The position numbers and the translations under genes were made by a program. A DNA stretch of 9,631 nt from Chloroflexota bacterium (GTDB lineage: Bacteria; Chloroflexota; Ktedonobacteria; Ktedonobacterales; Ktedonobacteraceae), in contig JAJZEJ010000295.1 in NCBI GenBank assembly GCA_021828635.1, forward strand, positions 1 to 9,631. The letters run 5' to 3'. Below the pieces are notes generated by a model. That model was not told where the DNA came from. It ran no database searches and worked only from the letters and a program-made list of their open reading frames with translations. Every line of letters begins with the position of its first letter. The stretch's first letter is position 1. Below, one piece after another: positions 1 to 7,151 of the stretch.

Positions 1-413
1 GTTTACATACGGGGTATCTAGCAACAATGGATGCACAGGGCTATGTCAATATCGTCGGTCGCTTGAAAGAGACCATTATTCGCGGCGGAGAGAACATTTA
101 TCCCCGCGAAATTGAAGAGTTTCTCATTCGTCATCCTAAAGTCGCTGATGTCCACGTGCTTGGCATCCCCGATGCTTTCTTCGGCGAAGTGCTGCTCGCG
201 GTTGTACGCACGAGAGAAAGTGAACAGCTAACGGAGGAGGAACTACGGACCTTTTGTATAGGTCAGATCAGCCATCAGAAGATACCGCGCTACTTCCAAT
301 TTGTGGACGCTTATCCCATGACGGGCAGTGGAAAAGTGCAAAAGCACATTCTACGCGAACAAGCAATCAGGGCATTAGGATTGGAGGAGATTGCCAGGAC
401 GAGAACGGCATAA
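1..413 (+). CDS. AMP-forming acyl-CoA ligase (ANL superfamily), C-terminal part
   Basis: The open frame runs in from the window edge (first full codon at position 3) and gives 136 visible residues of a protein that is usually 500-560 long, so only the hinge and the C-terminal lid domain are present. The enzyme family activates a carboxylic acid with ATP to an acyl-adenylate and then transfers it to CoA in the cytoplasm. The hinge motif GRLKETIIRGGENIYPRE (visible residues 19-36) is the classic A8 block of fatty-acid/medium-chain acyl-CoA ligases. The A10 block TGSGKVQK carries the expected adenylation lysine at visible residue 111, 25 residues before the end. One oddity is that the upstream motif, normally HTGDLA, reads HTGYLA, so the ribose-binding aspartate is a tyrosine. 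The ATG at 27 is internal and not the start. The gene is followed after 27 bases by two amidohydrolases in the same direction, which suggests a shared catabolic operon. The substrate is unknown. Family call is firm; activity is less sure because of the substitution. Confidence 0.9.
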   Translation, partial: LHTGYLATMDAQGYVNIVGRLKETIIRGGENIYPREIEEFLIRHPKVADVHVLGIPDAFFGEVLLAVVRTRESEQLTEEELRTFCIGQISHQKIPRYFQFVDAYPMTGSGKVQKHILREQAIRALGLEEIARTRTA

Positions 414-440
414 CATAAGGAAGCACAGAAAGGAAATAAA

Positions 441-1508
441 ATGAAACTAGGACGATTTATCGTCGATACCCATGTTCACCCACAACGCTTCGCGGCAGGT
501 CCAGCGATGAAACAGACAGACCAACACGAAAACACTGAGCATGGCGGCAAATGGGAGCAACTCTCCCATACAATGGTCGATTTAGTGCCATATGATAATA
601 CACCTCGTCTGCTCTATGACATGGAATGCTATGATGTTGATATGTGTGTGCTGCTCCCCGCGTTCGGCATGACCGATGAGATCAACATGCGGATTGTAGA
701 GCAGCATCCCGATAAGTTCGTAGCTGAATGCGATGCCCACGCCTACATGCGGCAGGTACGCAAAGGCGAGCTAGAATGGTCGATAGAGGGCGTCTGCGTG
801 GCGCTTGACCATCTGCTCTCTACGGGCAAGTTTGTGGGCATCGGCGAGATCAGCCCTTATATGCCACAACCACCTGACCCTTATAAGCCAGTGAGCCGCG
901 AAACGGCTGTTATCAACATGCTAGCGATCTTGCAGGTTGCCAGAAAGCACAAGGTTTCAGCCCGCATCCACAGTGGTTGCACGATGGGCTATGATGTTCC
1001 TTACTCGACGGGAGGGCTTGGCCCTTTCAATTACAATCCGCTCTGGGTGCATGATCTGGCCTCCACCTTCCCGGATGTGCCGCTCATCATCGATCACGGA
1101 GGAGTGCAGGGCTGGTGGTCTGAACGCTTGCAAGAGGACTGCCTGCATGTAGCCGCCAGTCATAGCAATGTCTACCTGGAAACGGGGCTGTGGTGGACCG
1201 AACTCTACGAACGTGCGTTGGCTGACCCCAATATCGGGGCTGATAAACTGCTCTGGGGAACGGATTGGGGCGCGAGCATTCCTTTCCATTCTCAACCTGG
1301 CCGTTATCCACCCTCCTATGCCGTGCAATTGCGGAAGAAGGGGCCAGTCAATCACCAGGTCGATTTCTGGGGTTGGAGCATGCGTGAAATGAGTCGCTTA
1401 CGCATCCCACAGGATGACTTGAATCTGATCTTGGGCGGGAATGCCGTTCGACTTTTCAAATTGCCGGTGAAGCATACGCGCCTGTTCCGTCCACCTGAAT
1501 TAGACTAA
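441..1508 (+). CDS. Amidohydrolase-2 family TIM-barrel hydrolase/decarboxylase
   Basis: A 355-residue cytoplasmic protein with the metal-dependent amidohydrolase pattern: DTHVH near the N-terminus (H11, H13), a barrel histidine in ARIHSG (H177), another in IIDHGG (H219) and the late aspartate in WGTDWG (D275). This is the set of metal ligands of the ACMSD/amidohydrolase-2 group, whose members decarboxylate or hydrolyse aromatic and related acids using a single Zn or similar metal. The length is normal for the family. The start is supported by an AGGAA ribosome site at 431-435, five bases before the ATG. The residues between the HxH and the first helix (about 14-50) are polar and charged, unlike the second amidohydrolase downstream, so the two probably differ in substrate. 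It lies between the acyl-CoA ligase and that second enzyme with short gaps (27 and 38 bases), consistent with one transcript. The exact reaction cannot be told from sequence. Confidence 0.85.
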   Translation: MKLGRFIVDTHVHPQRFAAGPAMKQTDQHENTEHGGKWEQLSHTMVDLVPYDNTPRLLYDMECYDVDMCVLLPAFGMTDEINMRIVEQHPDKFVAECDAHAYMRQVRKGELEWSIEGVCVALDHLLSTGKFVGIGEISPYMPQPPDPYKPVSRETAVINMLAILQVARKHKVSARIHSGCTMGYDVPYSTGGLGPFNYNPLWVHDLASTFPDVPLIIDHGGVQGWWSERLQEDCLHVAASHSNVYLETGLWWTELYERALADPNIGADKLLWGTDWGASIPFHSQPGRYPPSYAVQLRKKGPVNHQVDFWGWSMREMSRLRIPQDDLNLILGGNAVRLFKLPVKHTRLFRPPELD

Positions 1509-1546
1509 ACGAACAGTAGAGTAGAATACACAAAAAAGGAAGTATG

Positions 1547-2581
1547 ATGAATAAAGGGCGCATCGATACACACCATCATTTGCTCACAGCGCAGTATGTT
1601 GAAGAGTTAAGCAAGGTTGGCGTAGTTCAATCGGGCGGAATTCCATTTCCACGCTGGCAACCAGAGGATTCGCTGGCCGTCATGGACCGCTATGGCATCC
1701 AAATGGCATTATTGTCGGTCTCTTCGCCAGGATTATGCTTTGGCAATGACACGACAACGCGCATAGTTGGCCGTGCGCTCAATGAGTTCGCGGCCCAAAG
1801 CATGACACGCTGGCCCGACCGCTTAGGCTTCTTTGCGACCCTGCCCTTGCCCAACGTGGATGATGCACTGGCCGAGATCGCCTACGCATTGGATACATTG
1901 CATGCCGACGGGATTGGACTGCTCTCGAATTATGCAGGCATCTATCTGGGTGATTCGCGCTTTGACGCAGTTTTTGCCGAATTGGACCGTCGCGCCGCTG
2001 TGGTCTTCATCCATCCAACCGTTTTCACAAGCAGTGAGATTCCATCAGCCAGAAATGCCGGTTCACCCATCCCCACCATGCCGGGTTTTATGCTCGAATT
2101 CATCTTTGATACGACCCGTGCGGTTGCGAGCCTGGTCATCTCAGGGACACTGAAACGCTACCCACACATGCGTTTCATTCTTTCACATGCTGGTGGCACA
2201 ATTCCTTTCGTCGCCAACAAAATCGTCTCTGGCGTCATGGTGACAGCTTTGGCCCGCCCAGGAGCAACAGACATCACCACACCACCATCACCTGAAGTAA
2301 TGGGGAAAGTAATTCAGACCGCTCACGAGGAAACATTCGCGCAACTTCAGAGCTTGTATTATGATACGGCACTCTCCGCTAATGTCAATGCGCTGAGTTC
2401 TTTACAGCAACTTGTGCCTGCGTCTCACATTCTCTTAGGAACGGATTATCCCTTCGCCCCAGAAGCGGAAACGCCCTCCAATCTGAAAGGCATAGAGACC
2501 TACGCAGGCTTCAGCCAACAGGAGCGCGAGGATATCGAGAGAAACAACGCGCTCAGGCTCTTTCCACGGCTGCAAAGATAA
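1547..2581 (+). CDS. ACMSD-like amidohydrolase (aromatic-acid decarboxylase type)
   Basis: A 344-residue TIM-barrel metalloenzyme of the ACMSD group (aminocarboxymuconate-semialdehyde, 6-methylsalicylate and gamma-resorcylate decarboxylases). The visible ligands are H9 and H11 in DTHHH, H156 in FIHP, H214 in LSHAGG and D300 in GTDYPF; order and spacing match ACMSD enzymes, where the same five residues bind the catalytic zinc. The LSHAGGTIPF stretch and the following long helix are typical of this group, making a non-hydrolytic C-C decarboxylation plausible, although hydrolysis remains possible. Two ATGs stand in tandem at 1544 and 1547. The AGGA at 1537-1540 is six bases from the second and only three from the first, so 1547 is preferred. 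It is the last gene of the putative catabolic operon, ending 18 bases before a perfect inverted repeat. Substrate unknown; an aromatic acid is inferred from the family and from the acyl-CoA ligase two genes upstream. Confidence 0.87.
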   Translation: MNKGRIDTHHHLLTAQYVEELSKVGVVQSGGIPFPRWQPEDSLAVMDRYGIQMALLSVSSPGLCFGNDTTTRIVGRALNEFAAQSMTRWPDRLGFFATLPLPNVDDALAEIAYALDTLHADGIGLLSNYAGIYLGDSRFDAVFAELDRRAAVVFIHPTVFTSSEIPSARNAGSPIPTMPGFMLEFIFDTTRAVASLVISGTLKRYPHMRFILSHAGGTIPFVANKIVSGVMVTALARPGATDITTPPSPEVMGKVIQTAHEETFAQLQSLYYDTALSANVNALSSLQQLVPASHILLGTDYPFAPEAETPSNLKGIETYAGFSQQEREDIERNNALRLFPRLQR

Positions 2582-2599
2582 CAGGAAGACGGCTTACCC

Positions 2600-2644
2600 T
2601 TACCGCCGAAAAATGCATCTAATAGATGCATTTTTCGGCGGTAA
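2600..2644. terminator. Perfect 21-bp inverted repeat, possible terminator
   Basis: The arms 2600-2620 and 2624-2644 are exact reverse complements with a three-base AAT loop. Each arm has a GC-rich outer part (ACCGCCG / CGGCGGT), a run of five A or five T, and an inner ATGCATCT / AGATGCAT. It begins 18 bases after the amidohydrolase stop and ahead of the next operon, so transcription termination is the simplest role. The layout is atypical because the T run lies inside the stem rather than after it; the bases that follow (CCTTCTTTGTT) are only moderately T-rich. It could instead be a dispersed palindromic repeat or a protein-binding site. Confidence 0.55.
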
Positions 2645-2799
2645 CCTTCTTTGTTAAATGTGCTGAGCGAGGGAGCAATGCGCACTCTCACTCCCCACGA
2701 TTATTGCCTACAATCCACTGAAAAAATCAGCCTCTTTCTGCGTTTGAACTGTAAGGCATTATTAGTAAAGCAATAAATCCCATCATAAGCAGGTGTGAC
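2645..2799 (+). promoter_or_regulatory. Intergenic leader, presumed promoter of the NDH-2-like operon
   Basis: This stretch separates the inverted repeat from the GTG start of the flavoprotein gene and holds no convincing coding frame. A promoter is expected here because the gene follows a probable terminator. The best -10-like box is TACAAT at 2709-2714, but no good -35 lies 16-18 bases upstream. A TTGAAC at 2744-2749 looks like a -35 but is followed only by weak AT-rich boxes. AGGTG at 2791-2795 serves as the ribosome site. No riboswitch or clear operator was recognised. Confidence 0.25.
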
Positions 2800-4521
2800 G
2801 TGAACAAATATGTACGACGGGGCAGCATTGGCTTGCTGGCAGGATTGATCTGTTGTGTCATCTTGATAGCAACCTTGCATAATAGCCTCGGAGGGATTCT
2901 GCTGGGCAGCATAGTTGGCATTGGCTATGCCTGCGCCTTCCGTCCTCATGCAAAGGGCTATATTGATAACATCATGACGGCAGCAGCGACGGGTATTGTC
3001 TTGTGGAGCATCATCAGTGTTATCCTATTGCCCTTGCTTGCAGGCCAGGCACCACAATGGACGGCACAAGGCATGCGGGCCTTATTTCCCGCTCTTGTTG
3101 GCTGGGTACTCTATGGCGCGAGCGTAGGACTCTTGACGCAGTTGCTCAATGATTTAGCTTATCGCATCCTCGGCCCTGAGCCGCAACCGGTAGTGGCGCA
3201 GCCGAGCGTGAAGACACGCATCGTGATTGTTGGTGGTGGCTTCGCCGGTATCGAAACGGCGGTCCACTTAGAACGATTATTTGGAGCAGACGCCTCAGTC
3301 TCGCTCACCTTAATCAGCGAGACCAACGCACTCTTGTTTACACCCATGCTGGCAGAGGTGGCCGGAGGAAGTTTGGAGGCCACACACATCAGCAGTCCAC
3401 TTCGTACTACGCTGCGCCGCACTCGTGTCATTCATGGGCGCGTTGAATATATTAATATTCAGCAAAAACAGCTTACACTGTCCTCAAAAACCAATGCCTC
3501 ACCATACCACACGCTACCTTTTGACCACCTGGTACTCGCTGTGGGCAGTGTCTCTAACTATCTGGGTCTCAAAGGGATCGCAGAATACGCCCTTGACTTT
3601 AAGACACTCGTTGACGCCATTCATATTCGTGCGCACGTGATTGATGTACTGGAACGCGCTAACCTGCAAACGGACATGGCACAACGTCAGGCACTGATGA
3701 CCTTCGTGATCGCGGGCGCAGGTTTCGCGGGTGCCGAAGTAGCCGGTGCCTTAAATGACTTTGTACGGGGCGCATTACCCTATTATCCTGATATTCCACC
3801 CGAAGAAGTCAAAATCATCGTGGTTCACTCGCGTGATAGCATTCTCCCTGAATTGAGTCCTTCACTTGGGCGTTACGCGCTTGAGCGTATGGCGGTTCGT
3901 GGCGTGACCTTCAAGCTTAACACACGACTCGTTGAAGCTCGCAAGGGGGCAGTCATCCTCAATCCGCCGGAGGAATTACACACGGAAACAGTCATTTGGA
4001 CGGCTGGCGTAGCACCCAGTCCGCTCATGCAGATGCTACCGGCCCAACGTGATAAACGTGGGGCGCTGATCGTCGATGCCACGTTGGCTGTTCCCAATCT
4101 TCCTGGTATCTGGGCTATTGGTGACTGTGCGAGTATCCCTGAGACGAAGGCGGGCGGCACCTGTCCACCCACGGCCCAATTCGCGCTTCGTGAAGCCAAG
4201 ACGCTGGCGCATAACATCCATGCCAATGTCATGGGGCGGCCACTCAAGCCGTTCCACTTCGATGTGCTGGGCATTCTTTGTGTGGTTGGGCATCATACCG
4301 CTTGCGCTGAAATCAAAGGCATGCGTTTCTCAGGCTTTCTGGCCTGGCTGATGTGGCGCGGCATCTACCTGAGCAAGCTTCCAGGTCTGGAACGGCGCAT
4401 CCGTGTTCTCAGCGATTGGCTGATCGAGCTATTCTTCCCCCGCGACCTCGTACAAACAATTGAGCAAGACGATATGCAGGACACGCGCGTTCTCACGGCG
4501 GTCAAAGATCGCGCACGTTAG
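2800..4521 (+). CDS. NDH-2-type FAD/NAD(P)H oxidoreductase with N-terminal membrane domain
   Basis: A 573-residue protein, longer than the usual 400-450 of type II NADH dehydrogenases. Residues 1-120 hold about four hydrophobic helices (roughly 8-27, 31-48, 59-82, 95-117). The flavoprotein core then starts with the FAD-binding GGGFAG at 145-150, followed by the NAD(P)H-binding GAGFAG at 306-311, the FAD-contacting AIGDCA around 439-444, and [11 protein letters not shown] at 456-466. The C-terminus (about 500-550) is amphipathic and aromatic/basic, like the membrane-anchoring end of NDH-2. NDH-2 enzymes pass electrons from NADH to quinone at the inner face of the membrane without pumping protons. 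The start is a GTG with AGGTG four bases upstream. The stop overlaps the ribosome site of the next gene, so the two are probably co-translated. The N-terminal domain matches the repeat unit of that next protein: residues 78-116 share 18 of 39 positions with its third unit. The quinone-motif glutamine (AQxAxQ) is replaced by R464, so the acceptor is uncertain. Flavoprotein call is firm, NDH-2 role likely. Confidence 0.85.
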   Translation: MNKYVRRGSIGLLAGLICCVILIATLHNSLGGILLGSIVGIGYACAFRPHAKGYIDNIMTAAATGIVLWSIISVILLPLLAGQAPQWTAQGMRALFPALVGWVLYGASVGLLTQLLNDLAYRILGPEPQPVVAQPSVKTRIVIVGGGFAGIETAVHLERLFGADASVSLTLISETNALLFTPMLAEVAGGSLEATHISSPLRTTLRRTRVIHGRVEYINIQQKQLTLSSKTNASPYHTLPFDHLVLAVGSVSNYLGLKGIAEYALDFKTLVDAIHIRAHVIDVLERANLQTDMAQRQALMTFVIAGAGFAGAEVAGALNDFVRGALPYYPDIPPEEVKIIVVHSRDSILPELSPSLGRYALERMAVRGVTFKLNTRLVEARKGAVILNPPEELHTETVIWTAGVAPSPLMQMLPAQRDKRGALIVDATLAVPNLPGIWAIGDCASIPETKAGGTCPPTAQFALREAKTLAHNIHANVMGRPLKPFHFDVLGILCVVGHHTACAEIKGMRFSGFLAWLMWRGIYLSKLPGLERRIRVLSDWLIELFFPRDLVQTIEQDDMQDTRVLTAVKDRAR

Positions 4522-4532
4522 GAGATTTTCTT

Positions 4533-5942
4533 ATGTCTATCAGTAGACTTCTCACCTATGGCATTGTCGGATGCCTCGGCGGCGCTTTGACCGCTCTGGC
4601 TGTGCCAACGCTCTCGTTGCCCGTGAGCATAGTACTTGGTGCTTGCTATGGGCTACTTTTTGCCTTGCTCTGTGCCACGCGCATCTTCGATACTGGTTCA
4701 GGACTAATTTGGGGGCTTGGCTATGCCTTTCTGCTCTGGCTCGCGCTACCTGCTGGCCTGCTTCCACTGCTGCAACAGGCGGCGGCAATGGGTATGCTTG
4801 ATCAGGCTCGTGCGCATTTTCCTGAACTGGTGGCATACATGCTCTTCTTTGGCTTGCCGCTTGGTCTCACCGCCGGGCTATGGAGCATGCGAACGATGCG
4901 TCTCGCCCCTGGAATGGCGACGTACTTCACCCTGACCCGTGCTATCGTGGTTGGTGGGTTGGCCGGACTGGTTGGCGGGTGGGCTTTTAGCATCTGGGCT
5001 GTAGAGAATAACGCCTTTATTCTTATCGCGGGCATTGTCAGCTCAAACTCGTCGGCAGTCGGTGTGCTGGTGCATTATACAATTGCTTTTCTAATTGGGG
5101 CCAGCTTTGGCCTGCTCTTTCAGCGCGATGCCCGCAGTTTCGGTTCCAGTCTATGCTGGGGTATGGCCTATGGCTTCTTCTGGTGGTTTTTAGGCCCATT
5201 AACGCTTCTGCCAATCCTCTTACATCAACCGGTGAACTGGTCCTATCAGTACGCAAGCTCGTACTTTGGCTCGCTGGTTGGTCACATCATCTATGGTATC
5301 CTTCTGGGACTGGTCTACGCGCTCCTGAATCGCTTATGGGTTGGCTTCTTTATTGAGTCTGACCCCCTTCATCGTCAGGCGGAGGGTGTCGGAACACGGA
5401 CCTTGCTCTCGCTCGGTTGGGGCATCGCCGCCAGTATCGTGGGTGGCCTGCTTTTCAGCGTTATTATGGTCGCCACGGGCGTTCTGCCACGAGTCGCTGC
5501 TCTAGTTGGGGGTTCATCACCCGTTCTCGGCTTTTTCGTGCATCTCGTGATTAGCTCACTGATCGGCATGAGCTATGGCCTGCTTTTTGAGCATGAATCA
5601 CCCGATGTTGGTTCAAGCGTGGCCTGGGGCATGCTCTATGGTTTGGCATGGTGGTTTATCGGGCCATTCACATTGATGCCCATTCTGCTCGGTGGGTCAG
5701 CCACCTGGAATATTCAGGCGGCAGACATCCTTTTCCCCTCGCTTTTGGGGCATCTTCTCTATGGCGCGGCCACAGGGCTGGTATTCTTGCTGTTGGAGCG
5801 GCGTTATACGCAGTTGCAGCACCTTGACAAACGTGTCGCGGAACGTCTGGCGCGTTTGCGGCGTCCTTTCGGGACACCAGCACCCGCGCTCTGGCTCTTC
5901 GTGCTAGGTTTAGGTATCTTACTGCCCATCATCTTAGGCTAG
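4533..5942 (+). CDS. Membrane protein made of three repeated multi-helix units
   Basis: A 469-residue, strongly hydrophobic protein that I do not recognise as a named family. It contains three homologous units, approximately 10-120, 136-270 and 292-424, then a basic stretch (423-447) and a final helix (451-468). Each unit ends with a conserved core built on GLLF, GSS..WG..YG..WWF.GP.TL.PILL, a tryptophan, and SL.GH..YG...GL. Units 2 and 3 agree at 42 of 79 core positions without gaps; unit 1 is more diverged. With about four helices per unit, some twelve or thirteen membrane spans are likely. It follows the NDH-2-like gene by 11 bases, with AGGAG at 4520-4524 eight bases before its ATG, so it is almost certainly cotranscribed. 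The same domain forms the N-terminus of that flavoprotein, so a membrane partner, scaffold or electron/ion pathway for it is a reasonable inference. No known transporter signature was seen. Confidence 0.75.
   Translation: MSISRLLTYGIVGCLGGALTALAVPTLSLPVSIVLGACYGLLFALLCATRIFDTGSGLIWGLGYAFLLWLALPAGLLPLLQQAAAMGMLDQARAHFPELVAYMLFFGLPLGLTAGLWSMRTMRLAPGMATYFTLTRAIVVGGLAGLVGGWAFSIWAVENNAFILIAGIVSSNSSAVGVLVHYTIAFLIGASFGLLFQRDARSFGSSLCWGMAYGFFWWFLGPLTLLPILLHQPVNWSYQYASSYFGSLVGHIIYGILLGLVYALLNRLWVGFFIESDPLHRQAEGVGTRTLLSLGWGIAASIVGGLLFSVIMVATGVLPRVAALVGGSSPVLGFFVHLVISSLIGMSYGLLFEHESPDVGSSVAWGMLYGLAWWFIGPFTLMPILLGGSATWNIQAADILFPSLLGHLLYGAATGLVFLLLERRYTQLQHLDKRVAERLARLRRPFGTPAPALWLFVLGLGILLPIILG
5091..5327 (+). 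repeat. Membrane repeat unit 2, conserved core
   Basis: Residues 187-265 of the repeat-containing membrane protein. The core aligns without gaps to unit 3 at 5559-5795 with 42 of 79 identical residues by hand count. Shared landmarks are LIG..GLLF, GSS, WGM.YG..WWF.GP.TL.PILL, a lone tryptophan, and SL.GH..YG. Just upstream is a conserved VH (H181), and within the core is H251. Confidence 0.8.
5559..5795 (+). repeat. Membrane repeat unit 3, conserved core
   Basis: Residues 343-421 of the repeat-containing membrane protein. This is the unit closest to the N-terminal domain of the NDH-2-like flavoprotein: its last 39 residues match flavoprotein residues 78-116 at 18 positions, including LFP, LYGA and GL. 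It has histidines at 337 (just upstream) and 407 in the same places as unit 2. Confidence 0.8.
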
Positions 5943-5975
5943 CAGGCAAGACGTATGTCAGGGTGCTGTTTTTCG

Positions 5976-7085
5976 TTAACGAAGTGCGCTCGAATCGGTT
6001 GATGCGGTCGGGAAAGCATCCACGTGAGGAGTAGCATTGCTTTCCGCATGTGTAGAAGCGATGGCCGCACCCTGTGAGCTAACGCCGCTACTCTTGGGCG
6101 CTGACAAAGAGCCTTCCTGATACCAGGAGCAGGCTAGATGGACGCCTTCACGTATGCTTACCTGTGGCGTATAGCCCAATTCTTTACGGGCTTTGTCAAT
6201 CGAGTGGCGGTTATTGGTGCCATAAAGCGTGACGCCATGTCGGGTAACAAGCGGAGAGGTCGCGCCAGTGAACTTGACGGCGCGTTCAGCAGCATACGCA
6301 ATAGCATAAGCGGCAAGATATGGCACGTGCAGGCGAGGCGGTGCGACACCAAGCTCCTGGGCTATCGCTCGCAAAAGTTTCTCTTGCGTCAGTGGCTGGT
6401 CGTTTGTGATGTTGAAAGCCTGTCCCTCAGCGCGATCCTGGTCGGCGCAGAGAAGTAGTCCTTGTACAACGTCTGTCACATACACGAGTGGAAGAGCATT
6501 GTGTCCAAAGCCAATAATGAGACCTTTGCCAGCTCGCACTTTGTCGGCCATGCGCCCAAAGTTCAAGCGGTCGCCAACACCAAAGATCGTTCCTGGCCGA
6601 ATGATCGCTGCTGGCAGATGATCTTTAGCAATCATGCGCTGCACAAGTAGATCTCCCTGCGCTTTCGTAATCCAGTAGGGATCGTTGCGGGGAGCGGGTG
6701 GAATATCTTCGGTCAAGGGTTTGCCGTGATTCATACCATAGATGGTCCAGGAACTCACATGCACGACTCGACGGACACCAGCCGTGAGTGATGCCCGACA
6801 GACGTTTTCGGTACCCGTGACATTGACTTTATAATAATTCTCAATTGGTACCCATAGACCTTGCATAGCGGCCAGATGAAAAACGGTATCGACGCCACGC
6901 ATCGGCTCGATGAGTGTATCAGGGTCACAAATGTTGCCACGATAGACCTTTACGCCCCGTGCCTCAAGCCAATCTGTGTTTTCAGATGGGAGGACGAGTA
7001 CTCTCACGTCGTCACCCCGCTGTTGCAGTGCTGGGATGAGGTGATGACCCACCAATCCAGTACCTCCTGTAATCAGCGCCTCCAT
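5976..7085 (-). CDS. Extended SDR (NAD-dependent epimerase / 3-beta-HSD-like), paralogue C
   Basis: A 369-residue NAD(P)-binding enzyme of the extended short-chain dehydrogenase type. GGTGLVG at 7-13 is the Rossmann nucleotide loop, D-I/C-D near 51-54 and HLAA at 70-73 follow in the expected order, and the catalytic set is a serine at 111/112 with Y137 and K141 (YWITK). RPGTIFG and the late PQVS..EGV...C.WY region are typical of the sterol dehydrogenase/sugar epimerase branch, so oxidation of a ring hydroxyl or epimerisation of a sugar nucleotide is possible. It resembles the gene at 7969-9003 at about 89 of the first 150 residues without a gap. A feature not shared is the 46-residue Ser/Ala/Thr-rich C-terminal tail (324-369), probably disordered. 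The ATG has AAGGAG at 7092-7097 six bases upstream. It is last in the minus-strand operon, 66 bases after the classical SDR, and converges on the membrane protein gene with 33 bases between them. Confidence 0.87.
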   Translation of the reverse strand: MEALITGGTGLVGHHLIPALQQRGDDVRVLVLPSENTDWLEARGVKVYRGNICDPDTLIEPMRGVDTVFHLAAMQGLWVPIENYYKVNVTGTENVCRASLTAGVRRVVHVSSWTIYGMNHGKPLTEDIPPAPRNDPYWITKAQGDLLVQRMIAKDHLPAAIIRPGTIFGVGDRLNFGRMADKVRAGKGLIIGFGHNALPLVYVTDVVQGLLLCADQDRAEGQAFNITNDQPLTQEKLLRAIAQELGVAPPRLHVPYLAAYAIAYAAERAVKFTGATSPLVTRHGVTLYGTNNRHSIDKARKELGYTPQVSIREGVHLACSWYQEGSLSAPKSSGVSSQGAAIASTHAESNATPHVDAFPTASTDSSALR

Positions 7086-7151
7086 AAGATTCTCCTTCTA
7101 AGTATAAGAATAAAGCATAGATAATCAGGAATGTTTGTTTCCTCAGACCTT

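Noticed and set aside
957..1355. A 132-codon minus-strand open frame inside the first amidohydrolase
   Set aside because: It is opposite metal-ligand codons of a convincing gene, has no good ribosome site and shows no domain.
3873..4274. A 133-codon minus-strand open frame inside the flavoprotein gene
   Set aside because: It is a shadow of conserved FAD-binding coding sequence, and its residue content is typical of antisense translation.
5943..5975. Possible bidirectional terminator between the convergent genes
   Set aside because: The 33-base gap has a short T run, and a small GTTAAC palindrome overlaps its end, but no stable stem was found.
7127..7143. Short inverted repeat AGGAA/TTCCT in the gap before SDR copy C
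   Set aside because: Only a five-base stem with a seven-base loop and no T run; this could easily occur by chance.
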